Source: DATDCY01 sp031406795 [NCBI: Candidatus Rokuibacteriota bacterium] (GTDB lineage: Bacteria > JAUVQV01). Taken from it: DNA of 18,651 bases. The position numbers and the translations under genes are program-made. The stretch spans positions 1 to 18,651 of the forward strand of contig JANOHV010000084.1 in NCBI GenBank assembly GCA_031406795.1, given 5' to 3'. Of this stretch, positions 1-7,228 are shown piece after piece; position 1 is the first letter of the stretch, and the number at the start of each line of letters is the position of its first letter. The notes under the pieces are model-generated. The model worked only from the letters and a program-made list of their open reading frames with translations. It was not told where the DNA came from and made no database searches.

Positions 1-150
1 AGTCGAACCACTACCGTGCGGACAATTTCCCGCTCACGGTTCAACATGCCGATTACCGTACACAAACACCAAGCGGGTGTCCAGAGACAAATAATGCTGA
101 GCTTTAGTAATTCCTTAGATCAGTGGATGACAGGGCCCTGCTCCTGCCCC

Positions 151-172
151 GATCCGCGCGCACGCGCGGATC
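151..172. repeat. REP-like palindrome, copy A
   Basis: Perfect inverted repeat with 10-base arms (GATCCGCGCG and its complement) separated by CA, followed by CAGC. The same arm recurs at 329-349 and 16515-16542, and a varied copy lies at 2264-2285. It is intergenic. It resembles repetitive extragenic palindromes, but genome-wide copy number cannot be seen from one window. Confidence 0.75.
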
Positions 173-328
173 CAGCAGCAGAGGAAGCATTTCAACCGCG
201 GAAAAAGCTGGACTTGTTGCAGGAAGCACGGCGTGGCAGAGGTCAAGCATCGCTTGAAGCATGCATTGCGATCAGATATGAGCAACGACGTGGATAAACC
301 GGACCAGGTGACAAGCCTGACTTTCCTG

Positions 329-349
329 ATCCGCGCGTTACGCGCGGAT
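329..349. repeat. REP-like palindrome, copy B
   Basis: Perfect inverted repeat with 10-base arms (ATCCGCGCGT and its complement) around a single T. It lies 156 bases after copy A in the same gene-free stretch and shares the core ATCCGCGCG half-site with it. The arms are intact but the flanks differ from copy A, so this is not one duplicated block. Confidence 0.75.
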
Positions 350-443
350 TTGGGTCCTGCTTCAATTCAACGCGTCAGAAGCGACAAGTAGCACAATCCA
401 ACGCACCGCGTCGAAAAACCTCGCAGCCAAGGCTCGTGGACAC

Positions 444-472
444 TTGCCAGCGCGCGGCGCTCGTCCTACACT
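444..472 (+). promoter_or_regulatory. Sigma70-type promoter of the HD-GYP gene
   Basis: A -35 box TTGCCA (444-449), a 17-base spacer and a -10 box TACACT (467-472) are seen directly. A start of transcription near 479 would give a leader of about 24 bases containing the GGGAGG ribosome binding site at 493-498. This placement also excludes the upstream in-frame start at 473. Confidence 0.55.
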
Positions 473-502
473 GTGCCGGCAAGCTCAATCACGGGAGGCG
501 AT

Positions 503-1537
503 ATGAAGGCTGGCGAGCGGGGTTCACGGGTCGAAATCCTTGTCGCCGACGACGAGTCGAGCATCGCCGAATCGCTGCGGGCTTTCCTCGACGGGATCGG
601 CTACCTGGTGTCGACCGCGGCCGACGGGCGCGAAGCGCTGGCCATCTTCCGCAAGCGCCTGATGCCCCTCGTCATCAGCGACATCAACATGCCCCTGCTG
701 GGCGGGCACGAGTTGCTGCGCGAAATCAAGTCCCTGGCCCCCGAGACCGAGGTGATCATCGTCACGGGGTTCGCCACGGTCGATGGAGCGGTCAAGGCGA
801 TCAAGGATGGGGCGTACGACTACATCATCAAGCCGTTCCGGATCGCGACCATCCAGCACACCGTCGAGAAGGCGCTCAATCACCGCGCGCTCATTCTCGA
901 GAACCTGCGCCTGCAGGAGAACTCGCTGAACGTGCTGCGCACGATGGTCAACGTGCTCGAGCAGCGCGACTCCTACACGGCCGGCCACTCGCGGCGGGTC
1001 ACGGAGATCGCCATGGCCATCTCCGCCCGGCTGGACCAGTCCGAGGAGGAGGCCAAGACGCTGCGGCTGGCCGGGATGATTCACGACGTCGGCAAAATCG
1101 GCATCGAGGACACGATTCTGCGCAAACCCGGGCGACTCACCGACGAGGAGTTCGCGATGATCCGCACCCACCCCGAGCGCGGGGTGCAGATCATCGAACC
1201 GCTGGACTTCCTCAAGGGGGCGTTGCCGATCGTCAGGCACCACCACGAGTGCTTCGACGGCACCGGCTACCCGCTCGGGCTCAAGGGCGAGGCGATTCCG
1301 CTCGGGGCGCGAATCGTGGCGATCGCCGACACCTACGACGCGATCACCTCGTCGCGGGCTTATCGCCGGGCCCGGGGGCAGGAGGCGGCCTTGTCGGAGA
1401 TCGAGCGCTGTTCGGGCACCCAGTTCGATCCCGAACTTGCCGCGCTCTTCATCCAGATCTGCCGCCCGCCGGGCGGCGGTTGCGCGCCATTCAATTTCGA
1501 AGACGCTGAGCAGCCCGATGCGGCGCTGCTCCCGTGA
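503..1537 (+). CDS. Response regulator with HD-GYP c-di-GMP phosphodiesterase domain (RpfG type)
   Basis: 344 aa, cytoplasmic. An N-terminal receiver domain (about 10-125) has the acidic pair D16/D17, phospho-acceptor D60 in VISDINMP, T88 and K110. A short linker helix leads into an HD-GYP domain (about 145-320) with HDVGKIG at 194-200, the HHE triad at 247-249 and DGTGYP at 252-257, so the metal-binding and signature residues look intact. The family degrades the second messenger c-di-GMP when activated by phosphorylation. The start at 503 was chosen because GGGAGG lies 4 bases upstream; a frame start at 473 lacks a site and precedes the predicted transcription start. No histidine kinase lies alongside, so its partner must be elsewhere. 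c-di-GMP often controls MSHA-type pili, so a link to the pilus locus is plausible but inferred. Confidence 0.93.
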   Translation: MKAGERGSRVEILVADDESSIAESLRAFLDGIGYLVSTAADGREALAIFRKRLMPLVISDINMPLLGGHELLREIKSLAPETEVIIVTGFATVDGAVKAIKDGAYDYIIKPFRIATIQHTVEKALNHRALILENLRLQENSLNVLRTMVNVLEQRDSYTAGHSRRVTEIAMAISARLDQSEEEAKTLRLAGMIHDVGKIGIEDTILRKPGRLTDEEFAMIRTHPERGVQIIEPLDFLKGALPIVRHHHECFDGTGYPLGLKGEAIPLGARIVAIADTYDAITSSRAYRRARGQEAALSEIERCSGTQFDPELAALFIQICRPPGGGCAPFNFEDAEQPDAALLP

Positions 1538-1560
1538 GCCGCCGGCCGACGGGGCGGCTC
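1536..1560 (+). terminator. Stem-loop at the end of the HD-GYP gene
   Basis: GAGCCGCC and GGCGGCTC form an 8-bp stem around a 9-base loop, starting on the stop codon. No T-run follows, so intrinsic termination is doubtful. It could pause transcription, stabilise the message, or reflect GC-rich chance. Confidence 0.3.
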
Positions 1561-1640
1561 GAACCGCGTTGGGGCGATGACGGTCGCCGCGAGGACGCGG
1601 GTGGACAACACGGTCTGACCGATAACGCAGGAGAACCGCG

Positions 1641-1892
1641 ATGGCACTGACGACGCTGCAGAAGAACCTGGTGTTTTTCGGGGGGGCGCTGCTGATGGTG
1701 GGCACCCTGACGTTCCTCGCCGGGGCGAGGAAGACGCGCTACGTGCCTCAGGACGAGAACCACCCCCGGCCCCTTGCGGTTACCCTGTGCCGCGACTGCC
1801 ACGCGCCGGGCAAGTCAGCGCCGCAGGCGGCGAAGCATCCGCCCAAGGATCAGTGCATGCTCTGTCACCGCGACGGGGCGAAGACGCCCTAG
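1641..1892 (+). CDS. Small membrane-anchored di-haem c-type cytochrome-like protein
   Basis: 83 aa. A hydrophobic segment (about residues 9-27) follows a short N-terminus and looks like a signal anchor. The rest is a short periplasmic tail with two CxxCH haem attachment motifs (CRDCH, CMLCH) separated by about 20 residues, plus further histidines that could be axial ligands. AGGAG lies 7 bases before the ATG. Such mini-cytochromes are common in anaerobic, metal- or sulphur-metabolising bacteria, but the specific partner is not visible. It lies 103 bases after the HD-GYP gene on the same strand, so they may be co-transcribed. No larger cytochrome or oxidoreductase gene is in the window. The haem motifs are clear; the physiological role is unknown. 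Confidence 0.8.
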   Translation: MALTTLQKNLVFFGGALLMVGTLTFLAGARKTRYVPQDENHPRPLAVTLCRDCHAPGKSAPQAAKHPPKDQCMLCHRDGAKTP

Positions 1893-1908
1893 CCCGGCCG
1901 GCCCCGTC
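1872..1908. terminator. Possible bidirectional hairpin between convergent genes
   Basis: GACGGGGC (1872-1879) pairs with GCCCCGTC (1901-1908); an alternative compact stem GGGCG/CGCCC with an AAGA tetraloop sits at 1876-1889. The element spans the 14-base gap between two convergent stop codons. There is no T-run on either side, so it is a weak candidate terminator. Confidence 0.3.
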
Positions 1909-2173
1909 AGGTCCACTCCTTAACGACCTTGATCGTCTCGATCGAGGTCTTGCTGATCACCATGAACGGGAAGGCGTCGCCCGAGGCGACGTCCTTGGCG
2001 TCCTTGAGGTTGATGAACTGCTCCATGCGCGTCAGCACCTCCGAGAGGCGTTTGTCGGGGTATGGCGAGTAAAACATGCCCTCGTACTCGGCGCTTGCCG
2101 TGCGGATGCGCACCAGATACTTGCGCGACTGCGACCCCGACGACGACGACTCTACGACGATCTTCGGCTTCAT
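1907..2173 (-). CDS. Small protein of unknown function
   Basis: 88 aa, soluble, with no signal peptide or membrane segment. AAGGAG lies 6 bases before the ATG, and a plausible promoter sits just upstream, so this is very probably a real gene. The pattern is a beta-rich N-terminus (KYLVRIRTASAEYEGMF), a middle LSEVLTRMEQFINLKDA stretch and a closing PFMVISKTSIETIKVV stretch. It recalls small conserved proteins with a 'bind, then FINL.DA ... I.K..I' layout (such as the DUF6812 type), but I cannot confirm membership without a search. It lies downstream of the pilus array and convergent to the cytochrome gene. No function is assigned. Confidence 0.8.
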   Translation of the reverse strand: MKPKIVVESSSSGSQSRKYLVRIRTASAEYEGMFYSPYPDKRLSEVLTRMEQFINLKDAKDVASGDAFPFMVISKTSIETIKVVKEWT

Positions 2174-2219
2174 GCCGCTCTCCTTGCGCAGTGCTTGTGC
2201 CCAGACTCCGCTGCCGGCG

Positions 2220-2248
2220 ATGCTACCGCCTTACGGCGCGGCTGACAA
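2220..2248 (-). promoter_or_regulatory. Promoter of the small unknown gene
   Basis: Read on the minus strand: TTGTCA (2248-2243), a 17-base spacer and TAGCAT (2225-2220). Transcription would begin near 2213, about 40 bases before the ATG at 2173. The -35 box matches the sigma70 consensus at 5 of 6 positions and the -10 box at 4 of 6. This separates the gene from the pilus array ending at 2396. Confidence 0.45.
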
Positions 2249-2263
2249 GGGGTGCGGACCCCC

Positions 2264-2285
2264 GTTCCGCGCCCACGCGCGGAAC
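2264..2285. repeat. REP-like palindrome, variant copy C
   Basis: Nine-base arms GTTCCGCGC and GCGCGGAAC around CCAC. Compared with the other copies, the arm carries A-to-T on one side and the matching T-to-A on the other, so pairing is kept. It lies in the gap between the end of the pilus array and the small unknown gene. A weaker related pair (TCCGCGC at 2318, GCGCGGA at 2371) follows in the same gap. Confidence 0.6.
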
Positions 2286-2395
2286 CGTGTGGCAGCGAAT
2301 GTCTCCGGGACTTGATTTCCGCGCTACTCAGTGCTTCGCAGTCAGAGGTCCTTGCTCCGCCGTGCCTTGCGCGCGGATTTTGGCTGCCCACGAAG

Positions 2396-4618
2396 TCATT
2401 TGAACTGCTCCTGCCAGACCGTGACGCCGGTGTAATTGCCCCGTCCCGGGGTGGCGTTGCTGTAAGGGTTGACGCGCACCGAGCCGTTCCCCACGGTCGT
2501 CAGCAGCGTGGTCGGTGCTCCGGCCTCGTCGGTGACGGTGATCGTGAAATCGGCGGTGCCGGGAACCGCCGGTGTCGCCGCGAAAACCAGATCGAAGACG
2601 CCGGTGCCGGTGAACGGGATCCTCTCCGCCGGGTTCGGCGCGGTGAAGGTCGACCCGGAGATCGTCCATGTTTCAACGAGGTCGAAGAGCAGATTGGCCG
2701 CAAGCGCATAGCCGTCGGCGGACAGGGTCCAGCCCGCAGGCGCGGCGATCGCAACCCGATCGATGCTCGTCGGGTTGCCGCTCGCCGTGCTGCACCCGTG
2801 GTTCGTGATCGTCCAGGCCAGATGCTGATTCGTGCTCCGGGCGTAGGTCGTGTCGGGGCTGACGCCGACGGTGTAGCCGTTGATCTCCTGAGTATTTGAA
2901 GTCGCCGTCAGCGTCCGCGGGCCGCCGGAAGTGGCGTATCCGCTCACGTAATACCGGTCGTTCACGCCGCCGGTGACCGTCGCGGTCCAGGTGAAGGTCC
3001 CGGTTGCGCCGTGCGCGAGCGTGGCGACCGAGGCCGGCGCCGGCCCGGTGAAGGCGCCGATCGCCGCCGCTCCGGTGACGTGTCTCGTCAGCGGCGACGG
3101 GGTGACCGCATTGATCGGGACGCCCGTCCAGTTCGTGACGGTCATCGTGAAAGTTGCCGTGGAACCGGAGTAAAGGCAGGAGGGGGTCACGGCCAGTGCG
3201 GCGAAGACCGCGTAGTTGACGGTGCTGTCGTCGCGGGCGGTGTTGGTCCGGCTGTTGGCCGTCACGCTGGCGGTGTTCGTGATCACCGTGCCGATGGGTG
3301 CGGCGGCGTTGACGGTCGCGTTGATGGAGAACGTCACGCGGCCGTCGTCGGGGAGCGCGGGTATGGTCAGCCCGGCGCCCTGCATGCCGGCAACCGTCAG
3401 ACCGGCGGGGCAGAAGGCGCCGCCGACCGCGGAACAGGTGACTCCGCCGACGGTGAGATTGGCTGCGGCCGGATCTCTGAAGACAGCGGCATTGGCGGCG
3501 GCGGCGGAAAAGTCGGCGCCGGTGTTGTTGGTGATCGTCACGGTATAGGTTGACGACCCGCCGGGAATGACAACACTGACGCCGTCGGTGTTGGTGATCA
3601 GGGGCGGGGGGGACAACGTCACCGTGTCGATGTCGCTCACGGAGTTGCTCTGGCCATACACCGTCGCGCTGGCGGTGTTGGTGATCAGCGTGTCGATGGC
3701 TGCGCCGGCGTCGACAGTCGCGGTGATCGAAAATGTCACGTTGCTGCCGACCGGGAGCGCAGGAATGCTCAACCCTGCGCCCTGCATGCCGGCCACCGTC
3801 ACGCCGGCCGGGCAGGAGGCGCCGTCGGCGGCGGCGCAGGTGACGCCGCTGACGTTGAGATTGGCCGCGGCCGGGTCCCTGAAGACGGCGGCGTTGCCGG
3901 CGGCGGAGGAATAGGCGATCCCGGTGTTGTTGGTGATGACCACGGTATAGGTGGTCACCGCGCCGGGCTTGATGTAGTCCGTGCCGTCGGTGTGGGTGAC
4001 GAGGGGCAGGACGACCACCTCCACGGTTTGCAGCACCAGCGGCGCGTTGCACTTGGATTGCGCGGACGGGATGGGGTCCGCGATCGAGGAGCAGGTGCCG
4101 CCGGCGTTGACGTCCCAGGTCACCGTGAAGGGGATGGCGAGTTTGCCGCTCGTCGACCCGGCCGCGCTGCAGAGCACCGTGACATTGGACATCCGGAAAG
4201 TGCCGGCCCCGGGGCCGTCGATGTCGCCGCAGACGTCGGCGTCCCAATCCTTGAACGGCAGCGGGTTTTTCGGCACCATGCCGACGCTGCAGGTGGCGGC
4301 GCCGTTGTGGGCTTTCGTGAGCCGGGTGCTCTTGCCGTCGTTGGCGAGAAAAACGCCGATGTCATAGCGCCTGGCGTTGCCGGCGTTGATGGTGACATCC
4401 AGGTCGAAGACCAGGGATTGCTCGCCGATGCACGAGGGCTGGCCGCCGGCGGCGATCGCGATGGAACTGATCGAGACGTCGCCGGCGGTGCAGCCCAGAT
4501 CCGCGCCGAAACGGTCGGACGCGCACTGGTTGACCGGATAGGCCCGGGCGGCCGGGGTGAACGACGGCGCTGCCGACAGCGCCAGGATCAGGATCGTCAG
4601 CCGTGACGTGATGCGCAT
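2396..4618 (-). CDS. Secreted DUF11-repeat protein in the MshQ position, candidate pilus-tip adhesin
   Basis: 740 aa. A signal peptide (about residues 1-26, ending AARA before YPV) targets it to the periplasm or beyond. The N-terminal part (to about 200) has several paired cysteines. Two tandem copies of a DUF11-type beta-sandwich follow (about 206-336 and 340-468), then further Ig-like, Ser/Thr-rich segments. There is no C-terminal anchor, LPXTG motif or transmembrane segment. The start at 4618 is preferred over the ATG at 4624 because GGGAG is 7 bases from the former and only 1 from the latter. It ends the pilus array, 16 bases after the mshP-like gene, where MSHA loci carry mshQ, a large surface protein. 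By position and domain type it is a candidate adhesin or tip protein. That role is inference; no family-specific MshQ motif was recognised. Confidence 0.85.
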   Translation of the reverse strand: MRITSRLTILILALSAAPSFTPAARAYPVNQCASDRFGADLGCTAGDVSISSIAIAAGGQPSCIGEQSLVFDLDVTINAGNARRYDIGVFLANDGKSTRLTKAHNGAATCSVGMVPKNPLPFKDWDADVCGDIDGPGAGTFRMSNVTVLCSAAGSTSGKLAIPFTVTWDVNAGGTCSSIADPIPSAQSKCNAPLVLQTVEVVVLPLVTHTDGTDYIKPGAVTTYTVVITNNTGIAYSSAAGNAAVFRDPAAANLNVSGVTCAAADGASCPAGVTVAGMQGAGLSIPALPVGSNVTFSITATVDAGAAIDTLITNTASATVYGQSNSVSDIDTVTLSPPPLITNTDGVSVVIPGGSSTYTVTITNNTGADFSAAAANAAVFRDPAAANLTVGGVTCSAVGGAFCPAGLTVAGMQGAGLTIPALPDDGRVTFSINATVNAAAPIGTVITNTASVTANSRTNTARDDSTVNYAVFAALAVTPSCLYSGSTATFTMTVTNWTGVPINAVTPSPLTRHVTGAAAIGAFTGPAPASVATLAHGATGTFTWTATVTGGVNDRYYVSGYATSGGPRTLTATSNTQEINGYTVGVSPDTTYARSTNQHLAWTITNHGCSTASGNPTSIDRVAIAAPAGWTLSADGYALAANLLFDLVETWTISGSTFTAPNPAERIPFTGTGVFDLVFAATPAVPGTADFTITVTDEAGAPTTLLTTVGNGSVRVNPYSNATPGRGNYTGVTVWQEQFK
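3215..3601 (-). repeat. Tandem DUF11 coding repeat, copy 2
   Basis: Second of two adjacent repeats of about 130 residues inside the DUF11 protein. It shares with copy 1 the blocks NAAVFRDPAAANL, VAGMQGAGL, IPALP and ITNTAS. The DNA is also similar, which points to a fairly recent in-frame duplication. Confidence 0.85.
3611..4003 (-). repeat. Tandem DUF11 coding repeat, copy 1
   Basis: First of two adjacent repeats of about 130 residues. It has the typical DUF11 opening TYTVVITNNTG and the conserved blocks shared with copy 2. Both copies keep a pair of cysteines (GVTC ... CPAG) that could form a disulphide within each unit. Confidence 0.85.
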
Positions 4619-4634
4619 GCCCATTCTCCCTGCT

Positions 4635-5624
4635 TCAGCGTTGGACCGTGGTTCTCGCGATGCGGGCGGTCGCGCCGACCGTGCCGGTGGAGACGATTTC
4701 CGCCTCGAAGTCGGGCGCGGCGGCGTTCGGGAGCAGCGGCGTCACGGGGGTTCCGGCCGCATGCGCCGGGGCGGGCGTGCAAGACGCGCAACTGCCGTTC
4801 CGACAGCGCTCCACGCCCCGGAGGGTCAGCACGCCGCCGGCGCTCGAGGAACCGGCGTAGGAGATTTCCTCTCCCGCCACAGCCAGGGTGCCGCCGCCGA
4901 GCAGCTTGGGGTGTGTGGCGACGCGCAGCGCGAGGATCGTGGCGCAGGTGTTGGGCAGGGCGTCGAGGAGCGTGGTGACCGGGTAGACCCGCGACCCGCG
5001 GGCGTGCGCTCCGGGGGTGCCGCCGCTGCCGCCGATCGTCACGTTGCGGGTGATGCCGGTGAAGGTGGCGCCGGCGATCCCGGTGTACTGGACGAACTCC
5101 GCGTCCGTCGCGAGGTCGTCCCCGATCTGGAGAAAACCGGTGCCGGGAAAGCGATCCGTGGTGTAGGCCCGGATCGCGGGCGGCGGGATGCAGGAGGGAA
5201 GCGCCGGGTTGCACATGCGCGCGCTGAGCATCGTCGCCGGCAGGGTCGTGGCGGCGGTGAACTTCCCCGCGCCGAGGTTCCTGCCGGTGGTGGTGAGCAG
5301 CGGGTCCGCGCTGCTGCGATACCAGTCCAGGTTCATCGCCAGATCGCGCTGGTGGAAGGCCAGGCCCCCTTCGGCTGCGGCGAAGGCGCGCGTGGACTGA
5401 AGCTCGTCCGTGCTGATCGACGTGCTCGTCGTGAACGTGGTGAGAAAGACGGCGCCCAGGAACGCCAGCACGATGAGCAGGAACACGGCGGCGATGATCA
5501 GGAAGGCGCCTCGTTGCCGGTCGGCGGTGTCGCGACGCGCGCGCGGGACCCGGACGGTGGCGCCGGTCGGCGGGGGGGCTTCGGGTTCCGGCGAAGGGTT
5601 CGGGAGGAGCGACGTCGCCGCCAT
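4635..5624 (-). CDS. mshP: MshP/PilX-like pilus assembly protein
   Basis: 329 aa. A proline-rich cytoplasmic N-terminus of about 38 residues precedes RQRGAFLIIAAVFLLIVLAFLGAVFL, a pilin-like hydrophobic helix without the usual Glu at mature position 5. The following STDELQSTRAFAAAEGGLAF stretch is typical of MshP and PilX N-terminal regions. The periplasmic part has several cysteines, including C-x-x-x-x-C-A-S-C, probably disulphide-bonded. The ATG at 5624 overlaps the upstream TGA (TGATG), so translation is likely coupled. Its place after the mshO-like gene and before the large surface protein matches MSHA order. It probably forms part of the initiation or tip complex. The symbol rests on position and helix type rather than overall similarity. 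Confidence 0.75.
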   Translation of the reverse strand: MAATSLLPNPSPEPEAPPPTGATVRVPRARRDTADRQRGAFLIIAAVFLLIVLAFLGAVFLTTFTTSTSISTDELQSTRAFAAAEGGLAFHQRDLAMNLDWYRSSADPLLTTTGRNLGAGKFTAATTLPATMLSARMCNPALPSCIPPPAIRAYTTDRFPGTGFLQIGDDLATDAEFVQYTGIAGATFTGITRNVTIGGSGGTPGAHARGSRVYPVTTLLDALPNTCATILALRVATHPKLLGGGTLAVAGEEISYAGSSSAGGVLTLRGVERCRNGSCASCTPAPAHAAGTPVTPLLPNAAAPDFEAEIVSTGTVGATARIARTTVQR

Positions 5625-6238
5625 CAGTTGAAATTCCGTGGGTGGACCCGGCTGCGGACCCGCAGGCTTTCGGTTGCCTGGGCGCAGGTCAGGTCGATTT
5701 CGACGAACCAGATGTCGGTTGCCGCGGCGGGATTCGGCGGCACGGGACACGAAGTGCTCGCCGCGCCGTTCATGTCGAGAAAACGGAACGGCTGGGCTGA
5801 GGTCACTCCCTGCGCGAGGGTGTCTCCCCCCCGGTTCAGGACCCCCCCGGCGACGCTGAAGGCCACCGCCACGCCGGTGATGTCGGTGAAGGAGAGCGTT
5901 GCGGCGGGGTTGGCCGCGCCGACGATGTCCGCGCAGCTGCGGATCGAACGGGCCTCGCGGGTTACGCGCTCCACGGCGAGCCGCGCCTGGGAGTGCGCGT
6001 CCCCGCGGTCCTGCTCGGTCGAGTAGGAGCGGATTCCCTGGAGGGCGAACTGCGAGGCGACCGCGGCGATGATTCCCAGGATGAGCATCGTGAGCACCAG
6101 TTCAATCAGGGTAAAGCCGCCGCTGTCTTGAGCGGGCGCGCTGCGGCGGGGGAGCTGCCGGACGCGCGTGCGACGCGAAGGGAGAGACCCGTGGCCCCCG
6201 TCGCGCAGTCTGTTCATGGTGGCGAGTACGGCGGACAC
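5624..6238 (-). CDS. mshO: MshO/PilW/GspJ-like minor prepilin with long leader
   Basis: 204 aa. The prepilin cleavage site GG|FTLIELVLTMLILGII places Glu at mature position 5, with a hydrophobic helix following. The conserved downstream region (RGDAHSQARLAVERVTREARSIRS) is typical of PilW/GspJ/MshO minor pilins. The GTG at 6238 is chosen because GGGAG lies 6-7 bases upstream; the internal ATG at 6217 has no such site. This gives an unusually long leader of about 41 residues, rich in Arg and Ser, compared with 5-25 in most prepilins. No other start codon lies closer to the cleavage site. It is 12 bases after the mshD-like gene and overlaps the mshP-like gene. It is expected to be processed by a prepilin peptidase, which is not encoded here. 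Confidence 0.8.
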   Translation of the reverse strand: MSAVLATMNRLRDGGHGSLPSRRTRVRQLPRRSAPAQDSGGFTLIELVLTMLILGIIAAVASQFALQGIRSYSTEQDRGDAHSQARLAVERVTREARSIRSCADIVGAANPAATLSFTDITGVAVAFSVAGGVLNRGGDTLAQGVTSAQPFRFLDMNGAASTSCPVPPNPAAATDIWFVEIDLTCAQATESLRVRSRVHPRNFN

Positions 6239-6250
6239 CGCGCGCTCCCG

Positions 6251-6679
6251 TCAGTAATCGGTCACGAGGGACTCCACCGTGACCCCGCCGGAGAGTGCGG
6301 CATGCGCGACGGTGACGGTGGTGTGGAGATACCCGGAGGCGCAGGGCGGGGCGCCGGTGGAGGTGTTGAGGTCGGCGGCGGCGACGCAGAAGGCGGTTGT
6401 CGTTCGGGAGAAGCCCGGGAATCCCAGCGCGGCGGCGTTTTCCGCGGGATAGTTGACGGCGGCGTTTTCGACGAAGGCGTAGCCCCGCGCCGGGTTCATG
6501 CGGTCACCGATGATGGTGTCCAGCCGCTCCTGGGCCAGTTGCAGGGCCTGGTTCTCCAGCAACGGGTCAGCGCTCTTTTTCGTGCCGGTGCTGAAGACCG
6601 ACATCAGCCCGGCGGAGGCGATCCCCAGGATCACGATGACGATCACGAGCTCGATCAGGCTGAACCCGTCTTCGTTCAA
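6251..6679 (-). CDS. mshD: MshD-like minor prepilin
   Basis: 142 aa. A 5-residue leader ends in G|FSLIELVIVIVILGIASAG, with Glu at mature position 5. The start codon is TTG, supported by AGGAG 7 bases upstream and a 4-base TTGA overlap with the mshC-like stop codon. The middle part (QALQLAQERLDTIIGDRMNPARGY) is typical of MshD/PilV/GspI-type minor pilins, in which an Ala-Glu-Ser/Arg segment follows the helix. It has two cysteines (C in TAFCVAA and PPCASG) near the C-terminal half that may pair. It lies within the array between mshC- and mshO-like genes as in classical MSHA loci. It probably helps prime fibre assembly. Confidence 0.8.
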   Translation of the reverse strand: MNEDGFSLIELVIVIVILGIASAGLMSVFSTGTKKSADPLLENQALQLAQERLDTIIGDRMNPARGYAFVENAAVNYPAENAAALGFPGFSRTTTAFCVAAADLNTSTGAPPCASGYLHTTVTVAHAALSGGVTVESLVTDY

Positions 6680-7209
6680 TTGACCGCTCCTGTCCCGGGG
6701 GCGACCGTGACGGTGCCGGCGGCGGCGGGGGCCTCCGGGACGGTGATCGTCATCCCGGCCGCGGCGACCGAGCAGATCGCGAGGTTGGACTGGCAGTCAT
6801 AGGGCGTGCCCAGGGAATCGTATTCCAGGCAGGCGGGGCCGGCCGGGACGGTCGTGATCGTGATGCCGGCGTAGTCGCCGGTGCCGAGCGCGACGGCGAG
6901 GCTGCCGCTGCGATCCGGGCTGTCCACCGCGATGAAGGCGTTGCACAGCCCGGCCGCGCCGTCGACCACCACGGCGTACCCGGGGTCGGGCGCCCCCCCG
7001 GCGCCGTTGAAATAGACGCGCGCCCGCCGGTTCCTGGTCATCGCCACGCTCTGGGCGAAGCGGATGTCGGCGCGCAGTTTCTTCGCGAACGCCGCGGCCT
7101 TCATCGACGTGACATTGCCGATCTTTTCGACAAGAAACACCGAGAGGACGGCGACAACGAGCAGAACGACGACCAGTTCGACGAGCGTGAAGCCCTTCTG
7201 GCTGAGCAT
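6676..7209 (-). CDS. mshC: MshC/GspH-like minor prepilin
   Basis: 177 aa from the ATG at 7209; the frame is open further upstream, but that part runs into the end of the ATPase gene. The short leader MLSQKG precedes FTLVELVVVLLVVAVLSVFL with Glu at mature position 5. FAKKLRADIRFAQSVAMTRNRRARVYF is the typical GspH/FimT/MshC helix and first strand. Four cysteines (one near the middle, three near the C-terminus) may form two disulphides. The start follows a GGGGGCGAG stretch and lies 19 bases after the ATPase stop codon. This is the exact place where mshG (platform protein) would be expected in an MSHA operon, and it is absent. Confidence 0.8.
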   Translation of the reverse strand: MLSQKGFTLVELVVVLLVVAVLSVFLVEKIGNVTSMKAAAFAKKLRADIRFAQSVAMTRNRRARVYFNGAGGAPDPGYAVVVDGAAGLCNAFIAVDSPDRSGSLAVALGTGDYAGITITTVPAGPACLEYDSLGTPYDCQSNLAICSVAAAGMTITVPEAPAAAGTVTVAPGTGAVN

Positions 7210-7228
7210 GTCCGCTCGCCCCCGGCCG

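Larger units (their letters stand above)
1..443. other. Gene-free left edge
   Basis: No convincing gene is seen here. The longest open frame (16-297, plus) has no ribosome binding site, reads straight through a palindromic repeat and has low-complexity composition typical of chance frames. The stretch is less GC-rich than the coding regions in places (around 80-125) and holds two REP-like palindromes. It ends at the promoter of the HD-GYP gene. No tRNA or other structured RNA was recognised. Confidence 0.6.

Noticed and set aside
16-297. 93-residue plus-strand open frame at the left edge
   Set aside because: No ribosome binding site, runs through a palindromic repeat, and shows no recognisable domain.
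151-349. CRISPR array or attachment site at the two left palindromes
   Set aside because: Only two copies, differing flanks, an irregular long spacer and no cas or integrase gene in the window.
524-1705. 393-residue minus-strand open frame opposite the HD-GYP gene
   Set aside because: Antisense shadow; the plus-strand protein has intact receiver and HD-GYP motifs.
2264-2285. Intrinsic terminator for the pilus array
   Set aside because: The stem is good but no T-run follows on the minus strand, and the element matches the palindrome family instead.
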